Origin: Bhargavaea beijingensis
GTDB lineage: Bacteria > Bacillota > Bacilli > Bacillales_A > Planococcaceae
Length of the DNA stretch: 45,107 nucleotides
Direction: 5' to 3'
Assembly (NCBI RefSeq): GCF_900101985.1
Contig: NZ_FNAR01000022.1
Location: forward strand, 1 to 45,107
The notes beneath the pieces are model-generated. The model was not told the origin of the DNA and searched no databases. It worked only from the letters and a program-made list of their open reading frames with translations. The position numbers were made by a program, and so were the translations under genes. Positions 14,617 to 22,892 of the stretch are shown here, in pieces. Position 1 is the stretch's first letter. Each line of letters begins with the position of its first letter.

Positions 14617-16191
14617 ATGGTTTGGATTGCAATTGGGATTGTCGCGTTCGTGCTTCTGGCCATCATCGGCGTGTACGTGACGCGCTACCGCACCGCGGGG
14701 CCGGACGAGGCGCTGATTGTCACGGGAAGTTATCTCGGTACGAAAAATGTGCACACGGATGAATCAGGGAACAAGATCAAGATCATCCGAGGCGGCGGTA
14801 CGTTCGTCTTCCCGGTTTTCCAGCAGGCGGAACCGCTCAGCCTGCTGTCGAGCAAGCTTGAGGTGACAACACCTGAAGTGTACACCGAGCAGGGCGTGCC
14901 TGTCATGGCGGACGGAACGGCGATCATCAAGATCGGCGGTTCGATCTCCGAGATCGCGACGGCCGCCGAGCAGTTCCTCGGCAAGGCAAAGGAAGACCGT
15001 GAGAACGAAGCGAAGGAAGTGCTGGAAGGCCATCTCCGTTCGATTCTCGGGTCGATGACGGTCGAGGAAATCTACAAGAACCGCGATAAATTCTCCCAGG
15101 AAGTGCAGCGCGTCGCCTCGCATGATCTCGCGAAAATGGGGCTTGTCATCGTTTCCTTCACGATTAAAGACGTCCGTGATAAAAACGGCTACCTCGACTC
15201 GCTCGGGAAGCCGAGGATTGCACAGGTCAAGCGCGATGCCGATATCGCGACGGCGGAAGCGGAAAAGGAAACTCGCATCAAGCGGGCCGAGGCCGACAAG
15301 GAAGCCAAGCAGGCGGAACTGTTCCGCGCGACGGAAATCGCCGAGTCCGAGAAGGAAAACCAGCTGAAGGTTGCGGAATATCGGCGTGAACAGGATGTCG
15401 CAAAGGCTCGCGCCGACCAGGCGTACGAGCTGGAATCCGCCCGCGCCAAGCAGGAAGTCACCGAGCAGGAGATGCAGGTGCGTATCATTGAGCGCCAGAA
15501 GCAGATCGAGCTCGAGGAAAAGGAAATCCAGCGAAGAGAGCGCCAGTACGACTCCGAGGTCAAGAAAAAGGCGGACGCCGACCGCTATGCCGTCGAACAG
15601 AGCGCGGCCGCGGAAAAGGCGAAGCAGCTTGCCGAAGCGGATGCCGAGAAATACCGCATCGAAGCCCGCGCAAAGGCCGATGCCGAAAAGATCCGGCTCG
15701 ACGGAATCGCGAAGGCCGAATCCGAGCGAGCGCAGGGTGAATCGGAAGCGGACGTCATCCGCCTGAAAGGTCTTGCCGAGGCGGAAGCCAAGCGCAAGAT
15801 TGCCGAAGCATTCGAGCAGTATGGCCAGGCTGCGGTGCTCGACATGATCGTCCGGATGCTTCCGGAATACGCGAAAAACGTCGCGGCCCCGATCGGCAAC
15901 ATCGACAAGCTGACGGTCGTCGACACGGGAAGCGGCGAAGGCGGCGGCGCCAACCGCGTCGCAGGCTACGCCACCGGCCTCATGACGAGCCTGCAGGAAT
16001 CACTCAAGGCGAGCTCCGGCATCGACGTGAAGGAAATGCTTGAGAACTACTCCGGCAAGCACAACCTGCGCCCGAGTCTGGACGACATCGCATTCGAGAT
16101 GAAGGAAAAGCGGGAGAAAGAGGAAGCACCTGTGTCCGTTGCAGTGGATGAGGAATCCCCGACGGAAGACGCGGAGCAGGTGGAAGTTTGA
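14617..16191 (+). CDS. floT: Flotillin
   Basis: 524 residues, close to B. subtilis FloT. One N-terminal membrane-inserted helix (about 3-20), an SPFH/band-7 domain (about 30-190), then about 230 residues of highly charged coiled coil with repeated Ala-Glu-rich motifs (AEKETRIKRAEADKEAKQ), and a C-terminal segment with a GEGGG linker. Flotillins organise functional membrane microdomains and respond to envelope stress. The ATG follows AGGGGGC. It lies 56 nt after nfeD in the same transcript. The third gene of the B. subtilis operon, yuaI, is absent; a terminator follows. Confidence 0.95.
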   Translation: MVWIAIGIVAFVLLAIIGVYVTRYRTAGPDEALIVTGSYLGTKNVHTDESGNKIKIIRGGGTFVFPVFQQAEPLSLLSSKLEVTTPEVYTEQGVPVMADGTAIIKIGGSISEIATAAEQFLGKAKEDRENEAKEVLEGHLRSILGSMTVEEIYKNRDKFSQEVQRVASHDLAKMGLVIVSFTIKDVRDKNGYLDSLGKPRIAQVKRDADIATAEAEKETRIKRAEADKEAKQAELFRATEIAESEKENQLKVAEYRREQDVAKARADQAYELESARAKQEVTEQEMQVRIIERQKQIELEEKEIQRRERQYDSEVKKKADADRYAVEQSAAAEKAKQLAEADAEKYRIEARAKADAEKIRLDGIAKAESERAQGESEADVIRLKGLAEAEAKRKIAEAFEQYGQAAVLDMIVRMLPEYAKNVAAPIGNIDKLTVVDTGSGEGGGANRVAGYATGLMTSLQESLKASSGIDVKEMLENYSGKHNLRPSLDDIAFEMKEKREKEEAPVSVAVDEESPTEDAEQVEV

Positions 16192-16202
16192 TGAAATCAA
16201 TG

Positions 16203-16242
16203 AACCCGGACCCGGCCTTCTCGGAGGCTTGGGATCCGGGTT
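16203..16242 (+). terminator. Terminator after floT
   Basis: AACCCGGA-CCC / GGGATCCGGGTT arms with a one-base bulge, then TTTAGTTT. Confidence 0.75.
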
Positions 16243-16452
16243 TAGTTTATCCCCTGATCGTCAGAATAAGATAGCGGATAAAAGCCTTCGCCAGGGAGAT
16301 GCATACCATTTTTAAAGCTTTAAATTCCCCGGAAGCCGAGTCTGCTCGAGTGCGCTATTGAAAAATTGGGTTCTGAATGGCGTGAAAGTGCGTACTATAT
16401 ATAGAAGGTTTTCCTGAATTGCCGGACGTCCGAGGTGATTGAATGGGAGCGT

Positions 16453-16480
16453 TTGAAAAAAGTTGTCGCGGTGGTATACT
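16453..16480 (+). promoter_or_regulatory. Promoter of the candidate antitoxin RNA
   Basis: TTGAAA (16453-16458), 16 nt, TATACT (16475-16480); start point near 16487. No plus-strand gene follows, only hairpins ending at 16629. Confidence 0.55.
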
Positions 16481-16486
16481 GAAACC

Positions 16487-16629
16487 AAAGGAATCAGACG
16501 CATGAAAAAGCCATCCGGCTGCAACCGGATGGCCCAGCGAACGGTGCAACTGAGGCCTGCCCGTAATAAGGATCATCCAGAAAATGACCTCACCTATCGA
16601 GCGGCGAACTCAGCAGGGGGTCATTTTTT
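16487..16629 (+). ncRNA. Candidate antitoxin RNA of a type I toxin-antitoxin locus
   Basis: A roughly 140-nt transcript is predicted from the promoter at 16453-16480 to the terminator at 16581-16629 (AAAATGACC / GGTCATTTT arms then TTTTT). It contains no convincing ORF. It would be antisense to the 3' part of the toxin mRNA and to the last codons of the toxin ORF, the converging overlap typical of such loci. Inference; no homology search was possible. Confidence 0.45.
16505..16533 (-). terminator. Terminator of the toxin mRNA
   Basis: Perfect 9-bp arms GCCATCCGG / CCGGATGGC with a 6-nt loop; on the minus strand followed by TTTTT. Confidence 0.75.
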
Positions 16630-16704
16630 GTTCGTTGATTCCATAATAGCCACGCATAGCGCCGCGAAAGTAACTGCGAACATTAGCGCTTCATATATGG
16701 ACAA
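16621..16704 (-). CDS. Putative holin-like type I toxin peptide (27 aa)
   Basis: A 27-residue peptide beginning MSIYEALMF and ending ESTNKK, with a single hydrophobic helix between. The (M)xIYE-L start and the Asn-Lys-Lys end match the putative holin-like toxin family of Firmicutes. The start is a TTG with AGGGGGTGA about 8 nt upstream; no ATG in frame would give the family N-terminus. The leader can form CACTCCCC / GGGGGTG pairing (16711-16731) that hides the SD, as in other type I toxin mRNAs. An antisense transcript overlaps the 3' end. Confidence 0.6.
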   Translation of the reverse strand: MSIYEALMFAVTFAALCVAIMESTNKK

Positions 16705-16793
16705 AGGCCTCACCCCCTCTCGCGGGGAGTGGGCAGACCACCCTTTGCAAACCGTATCGCTGTCCATTAAGTTTAACATGCCAAAAACCATCC

Positions 16794-16836
16794 GCCCCTG
16801 CTCCGGAAGAATCATTTTCGGGCAGGGGCTTTTTTT
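16794..16836. terminator. Terminator near the gtrA end
   Basis: GCCCCTG / CAGGGGC arms followed by seven T on the plus strand and, on the minus strand, by a later TTTTT, so it may serve gtrA. Within 16192-16845 I see only this, the toxin-antitoxin candidate and the floT terminator. Confidence 0.7.
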
Positions 16837-16845
16837 GATGATTTT

Positions 16846-17283
16846 CTAATGGCCTTTTTCGGACAGGCGGTCGCCTTGCTTCCCCGCGAACACCCACGCC
16901 CGCTGAATCAGGAAACCGGCAATGAACAGGCCGAAGTCGACGAGCACTTTCAGGGTCGTTTCGTTGATGAACCTGAACAGGAAATGAAGAACGGTGACAA
17001 ATGCGGCGGAAGCGGCCATGTTGAACAGGACGAGCGCCGCGTACTTCAAGAAAGAATTTTTTGACCCGGATTGAAAGACGAGACGCCGGTTGACGGTGTA
17101 GTTGAATACTGCGGAAATCGTACGGGCGATGACGGTCGCAAATGTGATATACATGACCGGCGAGTCTTCCTTAAGCCACTTCGAGAACACCCAGAACAGG
17201 CCGATATCGATGGTAAATGAGGCGATGGCCGACAGCGTGAACCAGCTGAAGGTGCGGTACGTCTCTTTCCGGATTCTCTTCAT
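16846..17283 (-). CDS. GtrA-family membrane protein
   Basis: 145 residues with four membrane helices, the GtrA layout. The conserved first-helix block FSWFTLSAIASFTIDIGLFW and the FNYTVNRRLVFQ motif between helices 2 and 3 are present. GtrA proteins are thought to help move undecaprenyl-linked sugars across the membrane for glycosylation of surface polymers. The ATG at 17283 follows AAAGGAGGTG. No glycosyltransferase lies next to it. Array C occupies the divergent region upstream. Confidence 0.88.
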   Translation of the reverse strand: MKRIRKETYRTFSWFTLSAIASFTIDIGLFWVFSKWLKEDSPVMYITFATVIARTISAVFNYTVNRRLVFQSGSKNSFLKYAALVLFNMAASAAFVTVLHFLFRFINETTLKVLVDFGLFIAGFLIQRAWVFAGKQGDRLSEKGH

Positions 17284-17347
17284 GGCCGCACCTCCTTTCA
17301 TAGGTCCCATACCCTTACCGCTGCCGGGTGAACCGGGGCGGGGTGAT

Positions 17348-17402
17348 GATATTTCCCGGCATCTTAATGATATTTCCCGGACAGTTGGTGATTTTTCGCC
17401 GG
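17348..17402. repeat. Array C, three units with a 21-bp period
   Basis: GATATTTCCCGG starts at 17348 and 17369, and the related GATTTTTCGCCGG at 17390, exactly 21 bp apart, in the divergent gtrA / ABC transporter region. Confidence 0.7.
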
Positions 17403-17491
17403 ACCTTAAGAAAATCTTCACTTTCCCCCTCGCTTTTCCTTCAGGTTTCCCTTCTATACTGAAGTCAGCACTCATTATTGGAGGAATGAAC

Positions 17492-18190
17492 ATGATCGAA
17501 GTGAAGGGGCTGTCCCACTCGTTCCGGGTCGGCAAGAAGGGGAAAGAGACGGAAGTGCCCGTCCTGAAAGAATTGTCTTTGAAGGCGAAGGATGGGGAGA
17601 TTGTGTCGATCGTCGGACGGAGCGGTTCGGGGAAGTCGACGCTGTTGCATATCCTTGCCGGATTCCTGCAGCCGGATACGGGACGGGTGCTCGTCGACGG
17701 AACAGATCTTACCGCGATGAACGAAGCGCAGCGGGCGGCGTTCCGGCTGGAGCGGTTCGGGTTTGTCTTTCAGAACTTCCAATTGATGCCCGGGCTGACG
17801 GCGTTCGAAAACATCGAGCTGCCGCTGACGCTTAAGGGCGTGCCGGCGCCGGAGCGGAAGCGGAAAGTGGAGGAACTGATGGAGAGCACCGGCCTGGCGG
17901 CGATCCGCGGGCATTATCCCAACGAACTGTCTGGCGGACAGCAGCAGCGGGTCGGGATTGCTCGGGCGCTCATCACGGAGCCGCCGGTCATTTTCGCGGA
18001 TGAGCCCACGGGAAGCCTCGACTCCGAAACCGAGCAGGATATCCTGAACCTGATTTTGTCGCTTAACCGGAAATACGGCATCACGTTTGTCATCATCACG
18101 CATGACGACGAGGTGGCGGCCATCGCGAACCGCCAGTACCGGATGCACGACGGAGAGCTCACGGAAGGGGGCCTCCGCCATGTCGTTTAA
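17492..18190 (+). CDS. ABC transporter ATP-binding protein, MacB/LolD type
   Basis: 232 residues. Walker A GRSGSGKST, Q-loop FVFQNFQLMPGLTAFEN, signature LSGGQQQR, Walker B VIFADEPTGSLDS, and the switch His in THDDEV are all present. The MPGLT block after the Q-loop marks the MacB/LolD subfamily, which pairs with FtsX-type permeases. The ATG at 17492 has GGAGG 7 nt upstream; the ATG at 17486 is too close. It overlaps the permease gene by 11 bp, so the two form one exporter. Confidence 0.92.
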   Translation: MIEVKGLSHSFRVGKKGKETEVPVLKELSLKAKDGEIVSIVGRSGSGKSTLLHILAGFLQPDTGRVLVDGTDLTAMNEAQRAAFRLERFGFVFQNFQLMPGLTAFENIELPLTLKGVPAPERKRKVEELMESTGLAAIRGHYPNELSGGQQQRVGIARALITEPPVIFADEPTGSLDSETEQDILNLILSLNRKYGITFVIITHDDEVAAIANRQYRMHDGELTEGGLRHVV

Positions 18191-19463
18191 GGACCAGATC
18201 GCATTTGTCCGCCAGCACATCCGGCGGAACCGGCTCCGGGTGTTCATGACGGTGCTGGCCGCGACGATGGGCACGGCCTTCCTGATCGTTCTCGCATCGG
18301 TCGGCTTCGGGCTGCAGAAGACGATCAAGGACGACATCCTGTCGAACCAGATGGTGACGCAGATCGAAGTGTACAGCGAAGACATGACAGACGCGAAAAC
18401 CGATGCGATGAAGAAGATCGGGCATGTCGAGACGGTCGTCCACCGCAAGCAGCTGGTGCCGATGGCTTTGGGCGAACTGGAGGGCCATACCGGCAGCATG
18501 AACACATACTTCACAGACTTTAAGGATGAACAGGCCTCCGGCTTCAAGCTTGCGGAAGGGCGTTTTCCCGAAAAGCCGGGCGAGGTGATTGTCGGATCCC
18601 AATTTGCCGAGCAACTGATTGATGAAAGCAAGGAATTGGAGGAAGGCGAAGAACTGGCGACCTATGAGGGGAAAGTCATCGGACAAACATTCACGTTCTC
18701 ATTCGAAGGCAGGAATGATGAAAACGCATCGGCAGCCTGGCCGTTCACCATCGTCGGCGTCAAAGAGGCACCGGGCAAGGACTGGGCGTTCGACGGGTAC
18801 CTGTACCTGGATGAATCGTTCATGGAAGAGATGGAGTCGGCATACGCGGCAGCCTCCAAGGATCGGTCCGAAGAGGAAGACATGCCGTTCACCAACAGCC
18901 AGGTGAACGTCTATGCGGACGATCTGGCCAACGTAAAGTCCATCACACAGGCGCTTAAGGATGATGGGTACGCGGTTTATTCAGTTTCCGAGGAGATCGA
19001 ACAGATTGACGTGTTCTTCCTGGCGCTGAAAGCGGGTCTTATTTTTGTCGGGACGATTGCGATCCTGATTGCCTCGATCGGCATCTTCAACACGATGACG
19101 ATGGCGGTGACGGAGCGGACGCGGGAGATCGGTGTGATGAAAGCGCTCGGTGCCGGACCGAAACTGATCCAGCGGCTGTTCCTGATGGAAAGCGCATGGA
19201 TCGGGCTCGTCGGCACGGTCATTGCGGTGGTGATCTCTTATGGCGTGAGTTTTGCGGCGAATGCGGTTCTGCCGATTATTGTGGACGCAGCGCTCGGCGG
19301 GGAAACGGGCGACTCATTCGAAGTGACGTTCTCCGTCATCCCGTGGCAGCTTGTCCTGATTGCATCCGCCATCTCATTGACCGTCGCCATGATCTCCGGC
19401 TGGCGTCCTGCGCGCAAAGCGACCAAAACGGATGTGATCGGTGCGCTTCGGCATGAGCTTTGA
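18180..19463 (+). CDS. ABC transporter permease, FtsX/MacB type
   Basis: 427 residues: N-terminal helix (about 22-45), a large extracellular MacB-PCD domain (about 50-285), then three helices in the FtsX domain (about 290-420) with the conserved ASIGIFNTMTMAVTERTREIGVMKALGA coupling segment. The acidic extracellular domain is typical of the YknZ/MacB group, which exports peptides, toxins or lipoproteins, or protects against them. The ATG overlaps the ATPase gene; GGAAGGGGG lies upstream. No accessory membrane-fusion protein is next to it. I see no good terminator after it. Confidence 0.9.
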   Translation: MSFKDQIAFVRQHIRRNRLRVFMTVLAATMGTAFLIVLASVGFGLQKTIKDDILSNQMVTQIEVYSEDMTDAKTDAMKKIGHVETVVHRKQLVPMALGELEGHTGSMNTYFTDFKDEQASGFKLAEGRFPEKPGEVIVGSQFAEQLIDESKELEEGEELATYEGKVIGQTFTFSFEGRNDENASAAWPFTIVGVKEAPGKDWAFDGYLYLDESFMEEMESAYAAASKDRSEEEDMPFTNSQVNVYADDLANVKSITQALKDDGYAVYSVSEEIEQIDVFFLALKAGLIFVGTIAILIASIGIFNTMTMAVTERTREIGVMKALGAGPKLIQRLFLMESAWIGLVGTVIAVVISYGVSFAANAVLPIIVDAALGGETGDSFEVTFSVIPWQLVLIASAISLTVAMISGWRPARKATKTDVIGALRHEL

Positions 19464-19548
19464 GTGGTCGAAAGAAAGTAAGTTTCAATAAGGAATTTTC
19501 AAAAAACACATTGCTATTTCAAGATTATTATGGGAATATGGGCTGGCC

Positions 19549-19707
19549 GTGAACGAAAGAGTATTTATCGGATTATTCGATCTTCTCCTTTCGATTGCAT
19601 TATCTTCTGTTGTATTTGCCGAAGAGAACAATGGTTTTCCTGGATGTGAGATTTATAGTGATGCACCAATTGGATTCACCGTTAAGAACCGTTTCAGCAA
19701 AAATTAG
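19549..19707 (+). CDS. Possible small secreted peptide (52 aa)
   Basis: A GTG-started ORF of 52 residues with an N-terminal hydrophobic stretch ending VVFA, a plausible signal-peptidase site, then about 28 polar residues. The ribosome binding site is weak (GGG run only). The region is visibly AT-rich compared with its neighbours. It might be a remnant of a larger gene. The rest of 19464-19765 shows no other feature. Confidence 0.3.
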   Translation: MNERVFIGLFDLLLSIALSSVVFAEENNGFPGCEIYSDAPIGFTVKNRFSKN

Positions 19708-19765
19708 CGATGATTTAATGACTAAGTAATTTCCAATGCCATCAACATCGTAAGGGGGCGATGAA

Positions 19766-20200
19766 TTGGACACGCCGGTGTTAGAAGCCTGGCAACCAGT
19801 CACAAATTTAGAGAGGAACGACGTTTGTCAGACGAGAATAGAGATTAACGGAAAGGGATTGACCATCTATTTGGAAGATCTCAAGGGAAATAAAGTCCGG
19901 GTCATCTATGATCAAATGTCCCAGATCCATGACGTTGTCTGGACGTTTAGATACACTGCCGAAGGTCCGAGAAATGATTTAGTGAAACCCATGCAAGAAG
20001 CGGATGCAAGAGCGATCGGTTTAAACAAGGAAAAGGAGTGCTTCTATAAAGTACTCAACTCGGATTTAATCCGGTGGTTTGATCAACTGCCGTGGATGAG
20101 TAGCAAGGATTTTCCGGATGTGGAGCATCATCTTTATTTCACGATGAATGAAGTGTACGAAGTGGTTGCGGATTATGAACCCAGATTTGTTTTTGAATAG
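19766..20200 (+). CDS. Hypothetical protein in an AT-rich island
   Basis: 144 residues from a TTG at 19766 with AAGGGGG 7 nt upstream. No signal peptide or membrane span; the middle reads as beta strands (RIEINGKGLTIYLEDLKGNKVRVIYD) and the C-terminus is acidic and aromatic, somewhat like small immunity-type or DUF proteins, but I do not recognise it. Codon use is more AT-rich than fumC next to it, which suggests later acquisition. A good terminator follows. Confidence 0.65.
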   Translation: MDTPVLEAWQPVTNLERNDVCQTRIEINGKGLTIYLEDLKGNKVRVIYDQMSQIHDVVWTFRYTAEGPRNDLVKPMQEADARAIGLNKEKECFYKVLNSDLIRWFDQLPWMSSKDFPDVEHHLYFTMNEVYEVVADYEPRFVFE

Positions 20201-20209
20201 TAAACAGAG

Positions 20210-20241
20210 AACGGGCAGCTGACACAGATCAGCTGCCCGTT
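20210..20241 (+). terminator. Terminator
   Basis: Perfect 13-bp arms AACGGGCAGCTGA / TCAGCTGCCCGTT with a 6-nt loop; only a short T run. Confidence 0.75.
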
Positions 20242-20464
20242 TGCATGGTTGAAGCCTGCCCGCCGGTGGGGTCGGGCGGCTTGATAGATCGTATTCGGAG
20301 AGTCCTTTATTTATGCGGGTTCGTCGTCTCACCGGATAAACACGGCGGCTGATACCTCTTCGACGACGGCCCTTCTCTCTGCATGCCTTCTATTGTTTCT
20401 TCCCCGAAAATGTAGCAAAATAGAGAAGGATTGAATTTCAGCAGACCCGAAAGGATGAGGAATG

Positions 20465-21847
20465 ATGGAATACCGCATTGAACGCGATACGATCGGCGAG
20501 ATCCAGGTACCTGCGGACAAGCTGTGGGGCGCGCAGACGCAGCGGAGCAAGCAGAACTTTAAAATCGGCTGGGAGAAAATGCCGATGGAAGTCGTCCGTG
20601 CATTCGCCAACCTGAAAAAGGCGGCAGCGATCACAAGCAACGAGCTCGGCAACCTGTCCGGTGCAAAGGCGAAAGCGATCGCGGCGGCGGCCGATGAAGT
20701 GATCGAAGGCAAGCTCGACGACAACTTCCCGCTCGTCGTCTGGCAGACCGGTTCCGGCACGCAGTCGAACATGAACATGAACGAAGTGCTTGCCCACCGC
20801 GGCAACCAGCTGCTTGAAGAGTGGGGCGAGGAAGACCGCCTCCACCCGAACGATGACATCAACAAGTCGCAGTCGTCGAACGATACCTACCCGACAGCGC
20901 TCCACGTTTCCGCGGTCGTTGCCGTTCTGGGCGATCTTCTTCCGGCGATCGACAAGCTGAAGGCGACGCTTGATGAGAAAGCCAAGCAGTTCGACGACAT
21001 CATCAAGATCGGCCGTACGCACCTGCAGGACGCAACACCGCTCACACTCGGCCAGGAAATCAGCGGCTGGGTACGCATGCTGGAAAAAGACCGTGTCATG
21101 ATCGAAACGGCAGTCGAGCAGATGAAAGAACTTGCAATCGGCGGCACGGCAGTCGGCACAGGCCTGAACGCGCCTGCAGGCTTTGGCGACAAAGTTGCGG
21201 CACAGATCTCCAAACAGGTCGGTATCGAGTTCACGTCCGCGGAAAACAAATTCCACGCGCTCACAAGCTATGACGAAGCCGTCTTCACGCACGGCGCGAT
21301 CAAAGCGCTCGCGGCGGACCTCATGAAAATCGCGAACGACGTGCGCTGGCTGGCGAGCGGCCCGCGCTCCGGCATCGGCGAAATCACAATCCCTGCAAAC
21401 GAGCCGGGCAGCTCCATCATGCCGGGCAAGGTCAACCCGACACAGAGCGAAGCCATGACAATGGTTGTCGCCCAGGTCATGGGGAACGACGCGACGATCG
21501 GATTCGCCGCAAGCCAGGGCAACTTCGAGCTGAACGTCTTCAAGCCGGTCATCGCCTACAACTTCCTCCAGTCGGTGCGCCTGCTGTCGGATGCAATCAT
21601 CAGCTTCAACGACAATTGCGCGGTCGGTATCGAGCCGAACCATGAGAAGATCCAGGAACTCCTGGACAACTCGCTCATGCTCGTTACTGCCCTGAACCCG
21701 CACATCGGCTACGAAAACGCGGCGAAAATCGCGAAGACCGCCCACGCGGAAGGCACGACACTGAAAGAAGCTGCCATCAAGTCCGGCCTTCTGACAGAAG
21801 AGCAGTTTAATGAATGGGTCGTTCCGTCAAAAATGATCGGACGATAA
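20465..21847 (+). CDS. fumC: Class II fumarate hydratase
   Basis: 460 residues, the usual length. Fumarase interconverts fumarate and L-malate in the TCA cycle, as a homotetramer without an iron-sulfur cluster. The superfamily signature [11 protein letters not shown] is present, as are [14 protein letters not shown] and [10 protein letters not shown] from the substrate pocket and [10 protein letters not shown] with the catalytic His. The N-terminus MEYRIERDT matches B. subtilis CitG, so I take the second of two adjacent ATGs (20465). AAAGGA lies upstream. Codon use is strongly biased, as for a highly expressed gene. Monocistronic. Confidence 0.97.
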   Translation: MEYRIERDTIGEIQVPADKLWGAQTQRSKQNFKIGWEKMPMEVVRAFANLKKAAAITSNELGNLSGAKAKAIAAAADEVIEGKLDDNFPLVVWQTGSGTQSNMNMNEVLAHRGNQLLEEWGEEDRLHPNDDINKSQSSNDTYPTALHVSAVVAVLGDLLPAIDKLKATLDEKAKQFDDIIKIGRTHLQDATPLTLGQEISGWVRMLEKDRVMIETAVEQMKELAIGGTAVGTGLNAPAGFGDKVAAQISKQVGIEFTSAENKFHALTSYDEAVFTHGAIKALAADLMKIANDVRWLASGPRSGIGEITIPANEPGSSIMPGKVNPTQSEAMTMVVAQVMGNDATIGFAASQGNFELNVFKPVIAYNFLQSVRLLSDAIISFNDNCAVGIEPNHEKIQELLDNSLMLVTALNPHIGYENAAKIAKTAHAEGTTLKEAAIKSGLLTEEQFNEWVVPSKMIGR

Positions 21848-21857
21848 TGAATGGATG

Positions 21858-21887
21858 CAGCCGGGGACTCGGATCCCCGGCTGTTTT
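21858..21887 (+). terminator. Terminator after fumC
   Basis: Perfect 10-bp arms CAGCCGGGGA / TCCCCGGCTG, then TTTT. Confidence 0.9.
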
Positions 21888-21914
21888 CAATTTTGAATGT
21901 GGGGAGATACGGTT

Positions 21915-22075
21915 TCGTCATTCGGGCCGGGAGTCTCGTCATTCGTGGCTGCAGTCTCGTCATTCAAGCCTGCGGTTTCGCCATTCGTCACCCGCCCCTT
22001 CGCGAATGACGAAACTGCGGAGCGGAATGACGAAACCGGAAAGCCGAATGACGAAATCAAACCGGTGAATGACGA
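21915..22075. repeat. Array D, inverted 4+4 repeat with a 21-bp period
   Basis: TCGTCATTC starts at 21915, 21936, 21957 and 21978 (last copy TCGCCATTC); its complement GAATGACGA ends at 22012, 22033, 22054 and 22075. All spacings are 21 bp, and the two halves are exactly symmetric about 21993-21997. Inner flanks also pair (GCGGTTTCGCCATTCG against GCAGTTTCGTCATTCG). It lies between the fumC terminator and the PCYCGC gene; the rest of 21848-22186 has no gene. Confidence 0.85.
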
Positions 22076-22186
22076 AACCGGATTGCCAAAAATTCCGGAA
22101 CGTGGGCTGTCCGGCTGTTTTCACTTTTTGCTCACAGCATCCATCTGCAGATTCCGGTATAGTGGTACGCAAAGGAGTGATTCCAT

Positions 22187-22735
22187 ATGAAAAAACGGTT
22201 CATCTATATACTTGCAGCGCTTGGGCTCGTTTTGTCTGCATGCGGCAACGACGCGGCGGGGGAGAGCGAAGCCCATGAAGACGAAGCAACACATGAAGGG
22301 CACGACCATGCCGCTCCAACTGACCGGGAAGTGAAGGAAGGCCAGACCGTTCTGCCAAATGGCGACCTGCAGGAAGTGACGGCATCCGCGGAGGAACTGC
22401 CTTCATTCCTCGCCGACAAGCCGGAAGACATGCAGCTTGTGTATCAAGTGGCGGGTTCCGCGACGGACATTCTGGAATGGATGCCATGCTATTGCGGCTG
22501 CGGGGATAGCGCCGGACATAAAAGCAACATGAACTGCTTTATCTCGGAGGTTCGTGAAGACGGGTCGGTTGTCTGGGATGACCACGGCACGCGCTGCCTC
22601 GTCTGCCTGGAAATCGCGGTGGAATCCGTGAAGATGGCACAGGACGGCAAGTCGCTCAAGGAAATCCGCGAGACGATCGATGAAACCTATAACGAAGGCT
22701 ATGCAGAGCCAACCCCGACGCCGATGCCGGCGTGA
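22187..22735 (+). CDS. PCYCGC-motif lipoprotein
   Basis: 182 residues with a signal peptide and lipobox LSAC near residue 19, then a low-complexity His/Glu/Asp linker (about 25-45) and a conserved domain with PCYCGCG, GHKSNMNCFI and GTRCLVCL. The Cys and His clusters look like a metal or heme-related site, but the function of this Bacillales family has not been settled. The His-rich linker is compatible with metal binding. AAAGGAGTG precedes the ATG. Monocistronic, followed by two hairpins. Confidence 0.88.
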   Translation: MKKRFIYILAALGLVLSACGNDAAGESEAHEDEATHEGHDHAAPTDREVKEGQTVLPNGDLQEVTASAEELPSFLADKPEDMQLVYQVAGSATDILEWMPCYCGCGDSAGHKSNMNCFISEVREDGSVVWDDHGTRCLVCLEIAVESVKMAQDGKSLKEIRETIDETYNEGYAEPTPTPMPA

Positions 22736-22740
22736 GGGGG

Positions 22741-22767
22741 AAGCGGGGCGAATTCGCCCCGCTTTTT
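22741..22767 (+). terminator. Terminator after the PCYCGC gene
   Basis: A 24-bp perfect palindrome AAGCGGGGCGAA / TTCGCCCCGCTT, then TTT. A second small hairpin AGCCCCG / CGGGGCT follows at about 22792-22811. Confidence 0.9.
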
Positions 22768-22892
22768 ATATGGAGAAAAAAGGAGCCCCGCAAACGGGGC
22801 TGCGGCGGCGAACTGGCCCCTTGCCGCCGCGCCCCCAATCCCCCCTGATCATCCGCACCATATGCTACACTTTCCCTAAAGGGGGTCATACG

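Noticed and set aside
16312-16576. Minus-strand frames of 70-73 codons beyond the toxin terminator
   Set aside because: They cross the terminator hairpin and promoter and show no SD or conserved pattern.
20438-21745. A 435-codon minus-strand frame opposite fumC
   Set aside because: Antisense to a strongly codon-biased fumarase gene; no motifs.
21915-22075. Array D as a simple transcription terminator or as transposon ends
   Set aside because: fumC already has a perfect terminator at 21858-21887, there is no T-run, and nothing transposase-like or any target duplication is visible.
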